A stretch of DNA of 64,000 nt from Notolepis coatsorum (GCA_963971535.1 OZ020591.1:17408823-17472822), one strand, 5' to 3'; positions 23,769 through 35,998 are shown, numbered from the stretch's first letter. Made by a program: numbers and translations. The notes: generated by a model from the letters alone, not told the origin.

Positions 23769-23880
23769 TAGGGATGCCCCCCGGACCCCGGTTTTAAACG
23801 GGGACCGGTACTATATTAGAAAATACCGGAGTATTTATAAGCTCTGACGTCCTCGGTACTGCTATCGATACTCTAGAGAA

Positions 23881-23919
<39 letters not shown>

Positions 23920-24995
23920 TAAAAGTTGCGAACGATCCTCTCTCTGTCTCTGCACGAGAAGCGAGCCGCAGCCAGCGAGTCAATTATTACACACACTCCT
24001 CGCGAGTCGCTCGCTAGTGCTACACATAGACATACGGGTCCTACATACGGGTACTCCTTAATGAAAGTGTCCCCGACGCCCCGTGCTATAGCGCTCTGCA
24101 CACAGACAGCAGCTCTGCATGCACTGAGTCGTGATCATGGCGGATAGAGCGAAGCGTTCTAAAGTATGGATATACTTTACAAGGGTCAATGCCGACAATG
24201 CACGTTGCCACAAGTGCAACAAAACATTTGCCAGTAAGGGTGGCAATACGAGCAAATCAATTTATCAAAACATCTGTTGGCAAAACATGATATTAGTGTG
24301 CAGAAATGCGCGTATTCGACTGCCTTGCGCGCAGTGTTCCATCTGCATCCACTGCAGCCGTAACCGTAAGCCAAGATACGGAGTTGCCTAGGCTAATAAC
24401 GAATTATTACAAATAGGCTAATAAACAAAACAATTGTTTAGCTACAAATACTACAATCTAAACTTTTTATAGATCGTCAAGCTGAGGCGTCAGCCACTAT
24501 GTCCCAGGCCAGTGAGCCCTAGAGGTAGAGGGACATCCTCCCTCTACCTCCCGGCTCCCTCCACCACCCAAAGTCCTTTCTCCCTAGCAGCTAGAGGAAG
24601 GATGACAGAGGATAGGGTGAACGAGTGTCACAGTTCTGTTAGCCTTTTGCATTTGTTGTTTATTATAAAAAGTCTATAATTCAGAGTCAGACACATTTAA
24701 AACATTGTTGCTGCTGTTGCTGAAGAAATTATATTAATTTATTATATTTATTTATAAAGTTATATAAAAGAACATTGTTGTTGCTGAAGAAATTATATTT
24801 ATTTATAATACTTATTTATAAAGTTGTATTTATAAATAATAAAGCAATGTTGATTCTGTTCTTAATTAATTGTCTTTTTTTCTTGCAAAAAAAGAACCAA
24901 AAAGAACCGATAAGAGTATCGATAAAGTACCGAACCGTTAAGCAGTATCGATAAGAGTAGTAGTATCGATAAAATCCTAACGATACCCATCCCTA
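23769..24995 (+). mobile_element. hAT element, internally deleted ZBED type
   Basis: 1227 bp with inverted ends tagggatgcc / gatacccatcccta and a perfect 8-bp target duplication gtcttatc at 23761-23768 and 24996-25003. Subterminal accggtac and gtatcgataagag repeats are present. It keeps only the start of the transposase gene. A (TTA)n run lies at 23884-23920. Confidence 0.9.
24137..24391 (+). pseudogene. BED-finger N-terminus of a hAT transposase
   Basis: Reads MADRAKRSKVWIYFTRVN followed by ARCHKCNKTFASKGGNTS, the aromatic and CxxC half of a BED zinc finger as found at the start of ZBED-type hAT transposases. The second (histidine) half becomes garbled after TSKSI, suggesting a frame change, and the catalytic region is absent. 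The residual protein would bind DNA at best. Confidence 0.65.
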
Positions 24996-27900
24996 GTCTT
25001 ATCTTCCACTTTGTGTGCTTCCCTAACAGGTGGGATTATTATTGTATATATCATTGGCCTCTGCGCCATCTCCCTCCATCAAGGGGGATATATACCGTAG
25101 TGCTTTATGGCTGGGTGGTTCCCAGTGTTTACTTTTGCTTAGTGTTTGTTCATCTTATTATATATATAGTGTTTGTTCTCCATTACCCTTTGCCCTTTGT
25201 TTGTACTGTGGGTTTAAATCCCCACTATAATAAATATCATTTCTCCTTTGGGAACGGTGGGTTTCAAGCCCCGCTATAATAAATATCATTTACCATTTGA
25301 AAACGCCTTTGTTTATTTCTTATCTGCTCGGGACCGTGCTTAGTGCACTACTGAAGGGGCTGGTTTTCACATACAGCCCGCTTCAGCTTATATTTTATAT
25401 TGTCATTAGACATTGCTATGTGACAGAGCCTACCGTGTTTAATGGCAATCCAATTGACTTTGTTGAATGGAAGACTTCATTTATGTCTCTCATATTAGAG
25501 ATGGTAAAAACATTTCCCCTGCCGACAAGCTGCACTACCTCAAGAGATATGTAGGTGGCGCAGCTAACAAATGCCTAGAAGGGACATTCTATCGCAGCGA
25601 CAGCGAAGCGTACAGTGACACTTGGAGCAAGCTCAACCAGAGGTACGGCCAACCTTTCATCATTCAAAAGGGCCTTTAGAGAAAAGCTATCCACCTGGCC
25701 AAAAATACAGCATAAGGATGCGGAAGGGCTGAGGAACTTCTCAGATTACTTAAACGCCTGTGTGCAGGCCATGCCCCATGTAAAGGGTTTAAATATCCTA
25801 AACGACTGAGGAAAATCAAAAGTTGATACGGAAGCTGCCAGAGTGGATGGCCTCAAGTTGGAACCGGCAGGTGACAGCGCGTCTAAGGGAGGGAAAGGAT
25901 TTCCCCAGCTTTGAAGACTTCGCCAAGTTCATGTCTATGGAGGCTGAAACCGCCTGCAATCCAATCACCTCTTTCTTTGCTCTCCATTCAGCTGAATCCA
26001 ATCAAGACAGACTGAACACAAGGGTAAGCAAAGGAAACAAAGCTGGCGCTTTCAACACACAAACAGTGGTGGAAAATAATCAACAGACAACAACAAAAGA
26101 AAGGATCAGGGCCCCTTGCATACTATGTCAGGATATCAGTCACCAGCTTTGCAAATGTCCAGACTTCATGAAAATGCAACTGGAACACAGAAGGACGTAC
26201 GTCAAAGAGAAAAGACTGTTATGGATGTCTTAAGCCTGGTCACAGCGCTAAGGAGTGCCGGCATCGCCACACATGTGACTCATGCAAAGGACGACATCCC
26301 ACCCGTCTTCACAATGACAGCTACAATGAAAGAGCAAAAAGGGAGAATTCATCACGATGCAGTGAAATGGAACCAACACACCTGCTCTGTCCCTCAAAGT
26401 CACCAGCCAAGGTCAGTCAGAAAACAGTTCCATGATCGTGCCGGTGTGGGTGTCGAAAAACGAGAATCCATCCACAGAAAAACTTGTGTACGCTCCGTTA
26501 GATACACAAAGCGACACAACATTCATCGAGCAAGATCTGTGTAAAGAACTACAGCTGACTACTTGCCCAGTCAAACTGAAACTCACTACCATGATGGGTG
26601 AAAATATGGTCTTTAAAAGTGAGCGGACATCTGGCCTGCGTGTGAGAGGATTCAACTCCATTGAGCACATCAATCTGCCTCCTGCTTACACCAAAGACTG
26701 CATACCTGTGTGTGAATAGAGAACACATACCAACACACGAAACGGCCAAAAGATGGCACCACCGCACAGCGATCGCAGACCAAGTACCGCCTCTCCTCAG
26801 TTGTGAAGTGGGGCTACTGATAGGCTATAAACAGGAACAGATGATGAACCCTTTGCCATTCTCACAGACTTAGGGTGGAGTATCGTTGGCTGTTCAACAC
26901 CACACTCTCCCACAACTGTCAACCGGTCACTGTCACAGAGTAACCGTGAAGGAGATGCCTGCAATGACTCCAATGGATGCAATCAGAATCCTTGAAATGG
27001 ATTTCAGAGACACTCAGGGAAACGACAAAATGGTCTCTCAAGAGGATTTAATCTTTCTAGACAAATTGAAGGAAAACATAAAGATAAACAAACATGGACA
27101 TTACGAGATGCCACTCCCCTTCAGAGAGAGGCCATGCTTACCAGATAACAAGCAGCTTGCTGCTGTGAGGCTCAGTCACCTGAAAAGGAAGTTCGATGGA
27201 AATGAAAGTTACAAGAAGGACTACACCAACTACATGAAGGACATCATCGACAGGGGTGACCCAGAAGTAAAAAAGGCTCAGAACATGTCAGCCTTGTAGA
27301 CTGACTGAACAAGTTTTCATCCTGATTTCAGGCCATCAAGGGAGTGGCGCGTCTCCTGCGGCGTGCAAGAAAAGTCTAATCATGTGACCTCTCAACAGTT
27401 GATGAAAGACAAAGTTCAGAGAGACTCATCATCAAGGACATACAAAGCCAAGCATACGGAGATGAGATAAAGCTACTAAGCAAAGGACATCGGCTACCAA
27501 GACACAGCAAGCTGCACCACCGTCCTAGACCCTTTCCTGGACACAGAGGGTGTGCTTAAGGTCGGAGGCAGGCTCAGCCGTTCATCTTTCCAGAGCACAT
27601 TCAAACACCCAACTGTCATTCCCCAGGGATATCACATGACAAATCTGATCATCGCCCATCATCATGAAAGAGTGAAACATCAGGGTAAAGGCTTCACCAT
27701 CAATGAAATTCGGTCCAGTGGCTATTGGATCCGTGGACTGAGCAGAGCTGTCGCAACCTACATCCGTCACTGTGTGACGTGTCGAAGGCTGAGAAGGCCT
27801 GTTGAAGGCCAACGGATGAGTGACTTGCCTGTTGAACGAACAGAACCCACGGCACCGTTCACATACTGTGGGATGGACTGTTTTGGCCCCTTTTTGACAA

Positions 27901-28238
27901 AGCAAGGAAGAGAAAAGGTATGGGTTGCTCTTCACCTGCTTCTGCTCTAGAGCCATTCACATTGAGATGCTGGAAGACTTGTCCACAGACACTTTCATTA
28001 ATGGACTGAGATGCTTCATTGCATTAAGAGGTGCTGTGCGGCAAATCAAATGCGACCAAGGCACTAATTTCATGGGTGCAAAAAACTAACTGAATGCTGC
28101 TTTGAAAGAGTTGGACACAGACAGACTGAACACATTTCTCACAGAAAAGCAGTGTGACTTTGTAACGAATGCACCTCATGCCAGCCATGCAGGGGGCGTG
28201 TGGGAACGGCAAATAAGAACTGTGAGAAGCATCCTCAG

Positions 28239-29063
28239 TGCCACTCTGCTGCTCTCCCCTGGCAGGCTCAGTGCCACTCTGCTGCTCTCCCCTGGCAGGC
28301 TCAGTGCCACTCTGCTGCTCTCCCCTGGCAGGCTCAGTGCCACTCTGCTGCTCTCCCCTGGCATCCTCAGTGCCACTCTGCTGCTCTCCCCTGGCAGGCT
28401 CAGTGCCACTCTGCTGCTCTCCCCTGGCAGGCTCAGTGCCACTCTGCTGCTCTCCCCTGGCAGGCTCAGTGCCACTCTGCTGCTCTCCCCTGGCATCCTC
28501 AGTGCCACTCTGCTGCTCTCCCCTGACAGGCTCAGTGCCACTCTGCTGCTCTCCCCTGGCAGGCTCAGTGCCACTCTGCTGCTCTCCCCTGGCAGGCTCA
28601 GTGCCACTCTGCTGCTCTCCCCTGGCAGGCTCAGTGCCACTCTGCTGCTCTCCCCTGGCAGGCTCAGTGCCACTCTGCTGCTCTCCCCTGGCAGGCTCAG
28701 TGCCACTCTGCTGCTCTCCCCTGACAGGCTCAGTGCCACTCTGCTGCTCTCCCCTGGCAGGCTCAGTGCCACTCTGCTGCTCTCCCCTGGCAGGCTCAGT
28801 GCCACTCTGCTGCTCTCCCCTGGCAGGCTCAGTGCCACTCTGCTGCTCTCCCCTGGCAGGCTCAGTGCCACTCTGCTGCTCTCCCCTGGCAGGCTCAGTG
28901 CCACTCTGCTGCTCTCCCCTGGCAGGCTCAGTGCCACTCTGCTGCTCTCCCCTGGCAGGCTCAGTGCCACTCTGCTGCTCTCCCCTGACAGGCTCAGTGC
29001 CACTCTGCTGCTCTCCCCTGGCATCCTCAGTGCCACTCTGCTGCTCTCCCCTGGCAGGCTCAG
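28239..29063 (+). repeat. 25 x 33-bp minisatellite inside the BEL/Pao integrase region
   Basis: Twenty-five 33-bp units (agtgccactctgctgctctc plus a variable end), in frame with the integrase reading frame as SATLLLSPGRL repeats. Variants (PGIL, PDRL) recur in a pattern (units 4, 8 and 24 are IL; 9, 15 and 23 are DRL), suggesting higher-order duplication. The flanking frame (RTVRSIL before; SDESLRTFFY after) implies expansion from one ancestral unit. Confidence 0.93.
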
Positions 29064-29091
29064 TGATGAGTCATTGCGCACCTTCTTTTAT

Positions 29092-29691
29092 TAGGGATGC
29101 ACCGAATGGGAGATTCTTGGCCGAAACCGAAAATAGAAAACAGTTGGCCGAAAACCGAAAGGCAGAAAATTATTCATAGAATAGAATGTTGTGGAACATT
29201 ATGATTATGGAAAATATATGATTATGGCAAAACTTAACTTAAATAATAAATAATCACTATTATGGGTCCATAAAACATTTATTCAGCACTTCTGAATGCA
29301 TACAGTACATTAATTCCATCTTTTCTCTGGCTGCGCAGCGGACATCTGTGCTCTACTGAGCGCACCTTTCTAGTCCCCAGCTGAATGTGCTCGCTTGACT
29401 CGGCACAGTAGACGCGCGACAGACAGACAGCGTCAATGTGAGAAACACAATCCCCCCCCCCTCTCGCTCTGAATAATATGCATATTAGATCACTCAGTGA
29501 TTTACCGCGGCATATAGCAAATAAGGATATAAAGCATGTTAAAGACGCATTTATTGGACGCGTTGCGCGCAGTTTACATAGAAACAGCGCGACTCCCAAC
29601 AGCGCGACATCATCACAACAACACGCGAGGTTGTTAGGTTGTTTCTGTTTCGGCCGAAAACTTTCGGTGCCGAAATTTCAGTGCATCCCTA
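29092..29691. mobile_element. Small DNA element (agggatgca ends)
   Basis: 600 bp with inverted ends tagggatgcaccgaa / ttcagtgcatccct and internal ggccgaaa repeats. It interrupts the BEL/Pao integrase region between RTFFY and AMAIVNSRPL. No clean 8-bp target duplication is seen. A partial relative lies at 9550. Confidence 0.82.
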
Positions 29692-29967
29692 TATGAGACC
29701 ATGGCTATTGTGAACAGCCGTCCACTCACGGTCGATACTCTAAACAGCACAAATAGTTTAGAGCCACTTACTCCTAACCACCACAATGAAATCCACCGCA
29801 GCCTTGCCTCCACCTGGCAAATTCGAAAGAGAGGGGACGAAATAGTTCAGGTTCAATACTTGACAGAACAATTCTGGAGTAGATGGAAAATGGAGTACCT
29901 TCACAGCATCATGACAGTGCTGGCATAACACTAAAAGGAACCTGCAAGTCGGTGATGTAGTCATGGA

Positions 29968-31257
29968 CAGTGGCGGCCCATACTATCTACTGTTGTGTGG
30001 TCGCAGCCGGGGGTTCACGTTAGGTCGAGTTGAAAATGTAACGTTAATAAATGCTCTGGAGCAATCTCTCTCTCTGTCTCTCGGATCAATCCAATAAAAT
30101 AATTAACACATGTATATGTTGTCATTTTAAACAACTCACCATTCATTCATTATGCATCAGCAGCAGCTAAATTAATGTTATAGTTCACAACACAGCAGCG
30201 CGTTTTGAATCGCTATTATCGTCTCAGCAAGCACAGTCAATACTTTCCGTAGCCGCATTTCTCGGAGACAGCTGTGTTGAGAGAGCGAGAGCAAGAGAGA
30301 GAGAGAGCGAGAGAGAGAGAGACTCACTGTTTAGTCGACACGTCCAGGGCAGGAGGGCTTGATAAAGTGTATAATCCACACAGTCCCAGACTGTTGATGT
30401 ATATCCAGACCACTGTCCACTGTCCAGACTGCATCCGCCATATAGCTTGTTAGCCAAGTGTTAGCTGTTAGCACCACACAACACAAGTACTGTGATGATT
30501 TCTTTGCCCATTTCCGCGTCGAACAGACTGCAAACTACCTGGCGTTCTATCGCCATGCTCTAAGACAAACTCTAACCTTAACCAACTTTGAAAGAGTGCC
30601 TAAGCTTAACCGTCGAAAGAACTTGCCGTCACGCTCTAAGACAAATAGCTGCATCACAACCTATGATCACAACAACACAAGTTACACAACAGAACAGCTA
30701 CAACAGAAACTGGCGTCGGCCAATCAGAGAGCGTCTCCGCAAAATGCGGCTACGGAAAAAAAACTGACGTCGGCCAATCAGAGAGCGTCTCCGCGAAATG
30801 CGGCTACGGAAATTATAGACGCTGCTAAGGCTGCTTGCCTAGACCGCTTCAAATCGCGCCCGGCTTCCATCATAAACATCATATTTCAACGCACAGCGCG
30901 TTACGCACTGATTGGCTGCGACGGATACAGTGATGAAACAGTGCGCGGCGTACACGCGCACTCAGAGCGCTATTGCGTCTAGCCCGGGCCGAGAGAAATA
31001 CGGCTAGAAGAAATGCGGCTATGCGACAGTGAGTCACTTCCTGTTCAGGAAAACGATTATTTTTATTTGATATATTAACGTTATATTGTGCATTGGAAAC
31101 ACAAACATACTTAAAATGAGTAAATATTATTCATTTTAAACATGTTTATATTATTTATAGGGCTATAAAACAAAAAACTAAAAATAAATGTCTTGTTCTT
31201 CTCTCTTTTAACCAGGGGGGGCGGCGCCCGAGCGCCCCTAGTGGCGAGCCGCCACTG
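29968..31257. mobile_element. hAT-type non-autonomous element, CAGTGGCGGC ends
   Basis: 1290 bp with ends cagtggcggc / gccgccactg and a perfect target duplication gtcatgga at 29960-29967 and 31258-31265, inside the BEL/Pao C-terminal domain. It holds a 174-codon frame (30458-30982) without recognised features, in which a ~45-bp segment (ggccaatcagagagcgtctc) is repeated twice. Probably non-autonomous. Confidence 0.88.
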
Positions 31258-31605
31258 GTCATGGACAATGATGACACCTTGACACGAAGCCAATGGAGGC
31301 TTGGGAGCATCTCAGAAGTCATCCAGGGCAAAGATGGACTTGTGAGACGGGTCAAGATCTTGCTTGGAGATAAGGGACTGAACCACAAGGGAGAGTGCAA
31401 CGGCAGGCCCTCCATAGTGGAGCGCCCTGTCTAGAAATTGGTTTTATTGCTAGAAGCTGTTTAAGCACTATGCATTGATGACATGTGATATGGTTTTCTG
31501 TGTGATGTAGACTTAAATGAGTATTCTTGTAAGTAGAAATTATATGTTTTGAAGGTTTACTTTTAGTAAAAAGAAAAGAAAAAAAACATTATAATTTGGT
31601 GGGAG

Positions 31606-31985
31606 TGTAAATAACCCCAAGAATGGTTTATTATTTTTTGATGAATTACCTGGGTAATATTTGTGTTTAGGAATATTTACATTTACATATAAGAATATCC
31701 GGGAATTTTTGTGATTAGTATTGATAGAAGCCTATGTGTGTGTGTGACTTTAATTTATGTAAATCCATGTCACAGTGTTGCGAGGCAACAGTGTTATTTA
31801 TCGCTGTCACTTGCTTTTGTTGACAGTTTGACAGTGCATTGCGAGAGAAGGAATACGCAACAAGGTTTAATGGACCCGCATGAGGCCATATCTTGTTATT
31901 ATTTTAAAAAGGAATGTAATACGATGTAAAAGGATAAATAAAACAGTGAGTTTGTAAGCCACTCAATATATGGGGATCCGTTACA
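31606..31985 (+). repeat. Right LTR of the older BEL/Pao element
   Basis: 380 bp, TGTAAATAACC...TTACA. The preceding internal end reads DTLTRSQWRLG...GLVRRVK, the usual end of the BEL/Pao polyprotein, followed by a short purine-rich stretch (ggtgggag). Confidence 0.88.
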
Positions 31986-32077
31986 GTACTGTTTAAGAGA
32001 CAGAGATCCTAAAAGAAAATATATACATTCGAGGGGGAATAAACTGTACATCGGAGGGGGTTGGGTGGGCGGGTGAG
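31986..32077 (-). mobile_element. 3' end of CAAT-tailed LINE, part 2
   Basis: Resumes the LINE copy split by the BEL/Pao element: gtactgttta, then the tatacattcgaggggg segment and one unit of the C-rich minisatellite. Confidence 0.78.
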
Positions 32078-32111
32078 TATTGCCTCTAAATAACATCCTT
32101 GCAACAGCAGT

Positions 32112-32392
32112 GATTGATTGATTTGATTGATTGATTGATTGAAAATTGTATTAACAGATTGCAGAATGGGTACAATACAGTACAACTCAATACACACAAT
32201 TGTTAAGGGGATGCAGACCAGAGAAAGACTTTCATCTTGTTTACATCAGGGTCCTCCATTTTCAATTCATCATAACCAATATGACATATACATGACATAC
32301 AGGTAGACACAGTACTGTTGCATCTAGACATTTATGACATACCAGATCTACAAATATACAGTACTGTTTATGATACAAAAAGAGTCTAAAAA
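32112..32392 (-). mobile_element. 3' end of another CAAT-tailed LINE copy, part 1
   Basis: Reverse-complement CAAT tail and 3' UTR, ending in acaaaaagagtctaaaaa where an L1-type LINE is inserted. It resumes at 33600. Confidence 0.85.
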
Positions 32393-33595
32393 AATAAAAC
32401 GTTCTAACCCACATAAATGGCATAATCATACTCCCTTATTCAATAACAATGCAGTGCACTCTTGATTGGAAAACGACCTATAAGATTCCCTATATGGGAA
32501 AAGCAAGGCATACACTCATTAGGTGATGTTTTCAACAAACAGGGTTTTTGTAGTTTCGATGAAATACGCAAAAAATTTAATCTCACCAAGTCCACATATT
32601 ATTTTTACGCACAGTTATTGGCATGTTTGAAGGCTCACGGTGTTCCATTAAGGATACCAATTGTACACCACAGATACCACAAATTCTTCTATGAAAGAGA
32701 GACATCGAGAGGTTTTGTTTCAGATTTTTATCATCAATTACTAACGGTCTCGTATGAAACCCTCCATCTAGACTCAGTCTGGAGGAGGGATATACCAGAC
32801 CTGGAGATAGACTTTGACTGGCAAGAAGCCTGGGCAAATGTACGACTTGCATCAAGGAACCCGGACCATCAACAAATCAATCTTAACTATATTCACAGGA
32901 CATACTTAACTCCTATAAGACTGAACAAAATGGGTCTTAAACAAGACTCCAAATGCTCCTTTATATGTACAAATGGGGACGAAGGGACATTTATGCACAT
33001 GCAACCAGTTAAGATCTTTTGGAAAGAAGTGACCCAGCAATTATCAAATCTCTTAACTCTGGATATACCTGTACACCCCTCTGTATTACTGCTGAATGAT
33101 GTCTTTGAGTATGCAGTACCTCCACAGCTAAAGAGATTGGTTTTATCCGGTATCACAGTGGCTAAAAAGCTGATAGCATCACGATGGTTTCAACCGGAAA
33201 AAATGTGCCGGAAGGTCTGGATTCTTACATATCTCGATGTGATTTATCAAGAAATATCTACAGCAAGAATTTTGGGTCTCAATGAATCCAAAATGACAAT
33301 GTGGTTAGAAGTGGTGGAGAGAATAAAAGCTAGCATATAATGGTAGTGTCTGGTTAGGAACAAGTTATAATGGTTGGATTATCCAATGGGGGGTCCGGGA
33401 GGGGGGGGTACGAGCTAGAGCATATGTGTGTAGGTTTTTAGATAACAGGTATTAGGGGTATATCCTGTATAAGACAATTAACTAAATGGTGATTTCATTG
33501 GATGTGCACTGTCAACTAATGCTTGTATATCTTATCGTGTGTTGTCATGTTTGTTTATGTGTTTGTTTAAAAAATAATAAAAAAAAATAAAATAC
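32393..33595 (+). mobile_element. 5'-truncated L1/Tx1-type LINE
   Basis: Contains only the end of ORF2, a 3' UTR and an A-rich tail (aataataaaaaaaaataaaa). Both edges carry agtctaaaaa preceded by an A run (32376-32391 and 33596-33611), a target-site duplication of about 15 bp typical of L1-type insertion. Confidence 0.83.
32462..33340 (+). pseudogene. L1/Tx1-type ORF2 C-terminal part
   Basis: A clean 292-codon stretch downstream of the reverse transcriptase of a fish L1-like ORF2. It includes the cysteine/histidine region (CSFICTNGDEGTFMHM, then KIFWKEV) and the conserved end KMTMWLEVVERIKAS. In other copies the middle motif is usually C-x2-C...H-x4-C; here the second cysteine of the first pair is not evident. 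The endonuclease and reverse transcriptase are absent because of 5' truncation, the usual outcome of incomplete target-primed reverse transcription. Confidence 0.8.
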
Positions 33596-33599
33596 AAAA

Positions 33600-33902
33600 A
33601 AAGTCTAAAAAGAGAGTATATACATTTGAGGGGGAAGAAACTGTACATTGGAGGAGGTTGGGTAGGTGGGGTGGGTAACTGTACATTGGAGGTGGTTGGG
33701 TGGGGGGGGGGGTTGGGTAGGTGGGGTGGGTGGGGACTGTACATTGGAAGGGGTTGGGTTTGGACATTTACAGGGGCCAGTTTTGAATTGCAGTCTCCCA
33801 TAGATGCTCTTTGAGAGTTGTTTTGAAGGTGTGTAGTGATTCACATTCCTTTACAGCTGTGGGTAGGGCGTTCCACATAGATGTGGCATAATTGCGAAAC
33901 GT
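33600..33902 (-). mobile_element. 3' end of CAAT-tailed LINE copy, part 2
   Basis: Continues with gagagtatatacatttgagg, the C-rich minisatellite (33640-33770) and the ORF2 end (cattcctttacagctgtggg), truncated at 33902. Confidence 0.85.
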
Positions 33903-35068
33903 AAGCACTAAAGATATTTATTTTACAAGTGGGAAAAGTGATTGGAATTTGAGACAAGAAAATAAGGCCTGGGCGATATGGCCAAAAACGTTATCGCCAT
34001 ACAATTATTTTCATATAACTCGATATCGATAATTATCGTCGATATAATGTCTGTCAAGTTTAATTAACTTCTTATGCCCGGCGGCGATGGACGGGCTATT
34101 AATAGCATAGATATATATAATAGACTTGTTTTGCTGCTGCGAATGTTGATGTCGTCATCAGTCCGCGCACGTTAGCAGTTAGCCGACAAGCGGAGTATCT
34201 CATGACAATATACTAGATATTACCCTAAAATACTCTCTTCCGCCCCAATATATTGAAACGACGTCCACTGTATACCCCACACTACTATAAACGTGGCCTC
34301 AGAATTCATGCAAAATTTTTTTAAAAATTTTAAATTTTAAAATTTTAAAAAATTAAAAATAAAATTTCATAAAAATCTTAGTCAAACCTTTAGTATTATG
34401 GATATTAAACATGCTGGCAGAGTACATGCATCCATGTTGTCGTGAACATTTTAATTAAATAAAGAAATTCCCTATCCATAGTCGCCGTGGGAAGAGATAA
34501 AATTAAAAATTAAATCTGTGCATGGAGACCAGCAACAATTGTTTCTAACAGAAACCCATTGGGGGATGCGTCAGCTAGGTCGGGAGGTGACAGGGGGTGC
34601 ACGGCCAAAAAAGTTTGGGAACCGCTGGGCTATGTACGTAAAATTGTCACATTACACTCTGGCATTAATGTTCCACAAGTCTTATAAGAAATGGGCTCTG
34701 CAACCCAAGCTGGTCTAACATTCATTCATTCAGCCTAGGCAACTAACCAACACATTACAATAAGGTTTTGGTTTATTGTAATGCCTTATTCAGTCCATTA
34801 CATGTGTAAAATAACGATAATTTATCTACTGCTCGCGGGAGATATCAAATGAAACCTGGGCCCGACAGGCGATGAATCAGTGGCTCGCACAAATAGCGAC
34901 GACTGCCGTCGCGATCAACATCAACAACGCAACCAGAACAGCAGAACCGGCTCGTACCGAACGCCCCTGCCAACGAGCTCAAAGGCAGCCAGGACGACGC
35001 GAAACGGCAAGCAACCGAGGAACTTCACGGTCGAATCGCCTGCTAGCCTAGCTACTGCTACTGATGGG
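33903..35068. other. Mostly unrecognised; possible small DNA element start
   Basis: At 33966 ggcctgggcgatatggcc and a series of gatatcgataattatcg motifs resemble the end of a common fish hAT-type element, but no matching opposite end is found. An AT homopolymer-rich tract lies at 34310-34380. A 74-codon frame at 34880-35104 has no recognisable feature. Confidence 0.4.
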
Positions 35069-35478
35069 CCACAACAATGTGGAACGCGCTACCCACAGCC
35101 GTAAAATAATGTGAATCCCTACCCGTGCACCTACAAAACCGCTCTCAAAGAGCACCTACGGGAGGCTGCAATTCGAAACTGGCCCCAGTACATTTCCACC
35201 CCCCCCCCCCCAACCCCTCCAATGTACAGTTTCTTCCCCCTCAATTCTCTTTTAGAAACACCGTCTGTAAATAAACAGTACTGTATATTTGTATATCTTG
35301 TATGTCATAAATGTCTGGATGTAACAGTACTGTCTATCTGTATGTCGTGTATGTCATAAATGTTAGACGAAAGTCTTTCTCTGGTCTGCACCCCCTTAAC
35401 AATTGTGTGTATTGAGCTGTACTGTATTGTACCCATTCTGCAATCTGTTAATAAAATGTTCAATCAATCAATCAAATC
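35069..35478 (+). mobile_element. 3' end of CAAT-tailed LINE (plus orientation)
   Basis: Begins in the ORF2 C-terminus (acaatgtggaacgcgctacc), then 3' UTR with a short C-rich tract and the tail ttaataaaatgttcaatcaa. Heavily 5' truncated and diverged. Confidence 0.82.
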
Positions 35479-35583
35479 GTGTGTGTGTGCATGTTAGAAA
35501 GAGAGTAGTTGAGCCTTGTGTGATCTAATCTCCTCCATACTCATGTGTATTGGTGATGCCAGCCTCCTCAGTCTCTCTCTCTT

Positions 35584-35998
35584 CATGTTAGTACAGTAAC
35601 TAGGCTGCACTAGTCTCTCTGATCATGTTAGTACAGTAACTATGCTGCACTAGTCTCTCTGATCATGTTAGTATGTAACTAGGCTGCACTAATCTCTCTG
35701 ATCATGTTAGTACAGTAACTAGGCTGCACTAGTCTATCTGATCATGTTAGTACAGTAACTAGGCTGCAGTAGTCTCTCTGATCATACAGTAACTAGGCTG
35801 CACTAGTCTCTCTGATCATGTTAGTACAGTAACTAGGCTGCACTAGTCTCTCTGATCATGTTAGTACAATAACTAGGCTGCACAGTCTCTCTGATCATGT
35901 TAGTACAGTAACTAGGCTGCACTAATCTCTCTGATCATGTTAGTACAGTAACTAGGCTGCACTAGTCTCTCTGATCATGTTAGTAGAGTAACTAGCCG
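35584..35998. repeat. Minisatellite, about 40-bp unit, roughly 10 copies
   Basis: Units of the form catgttagtacagtaactag plus gctgcactagtctctctgat, with scattered changes and short losses. Confidence 0.9.

Larger units (their letters stand above)
23399..25425 (+). mobile_element. Solo LTR inside the BEL/Pao gag region
   Basis: Starts TGTCACG and ends GTGACA, with a perfect 5-bp target duplication gagcc at 23394-23398 and 25426-25430. After excluding its hAT guest it is about 790 bp. AATAAA motifs occur near 25230 and 25280. No internal coding region remains, so it is the recombined remnant of an unidentified LTR element (possibly Gypsy-type). Strand follows the poly(A) motifs. Confidence 0.78.
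21726..31985 (+). mobile_element. BEL/Pao LTR retrotransposon, decayed, carrying nested insertions
   Basis: Bounded by LTRs at 21726-22139 and 31606-31985 (TGTAAATAACC...TTACA) with 4-bp target repeats gtac at 21722-21725 and 31986-31989. Parts recognised in order: gag leader; the DUF1759-like gag core (VFNGNPIDFVEWKTSF near 25430); a retropepsin-like region (APLDTQSDTTFIE near 26490); the integrase zinc and catalytic regions (CRRLRRPVEGQRMSDLP, YCGMDCFGPF near 27800, CDQGTNFMG near 28060); and the C-terminal DUF5641-like domain, part before and part after a DNA element. It is broken by many interruptions (around ten or more) besides the nested elements. LTR divergence of several percent suggests it is clearly older than the 53551-62500 element. 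No reverse transcriptase core is recognised. Confidence 0.87.

Noticed and set aside
28239-29063. CRISPR-like array
   Set aside because: Units are contiguous with no spacers; likewise the 66-bp and 40-bp arrays. The window is eukaryotic.
28176-29179. Long repeat proteins in the other frames of the 33-bp array
   Set aside because: Only one frame connects to the integrase context; the rest are shadows of the array.
30458-30982. 174-codon gene inside the CAGTGGCGGC element
   Set aside because: No recognisable domain, contains a duplicated non-coding-looking segment, and sits in a non-autonomous DNA element.
34880-35104. Short basic protein upstream of a LINE fragment, considered as LINE ORF1
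   Set aside because: No coiled coil, RNA-binding motif or zinc knuckle, and it runs into the truncated LINE in an unrelated frame.
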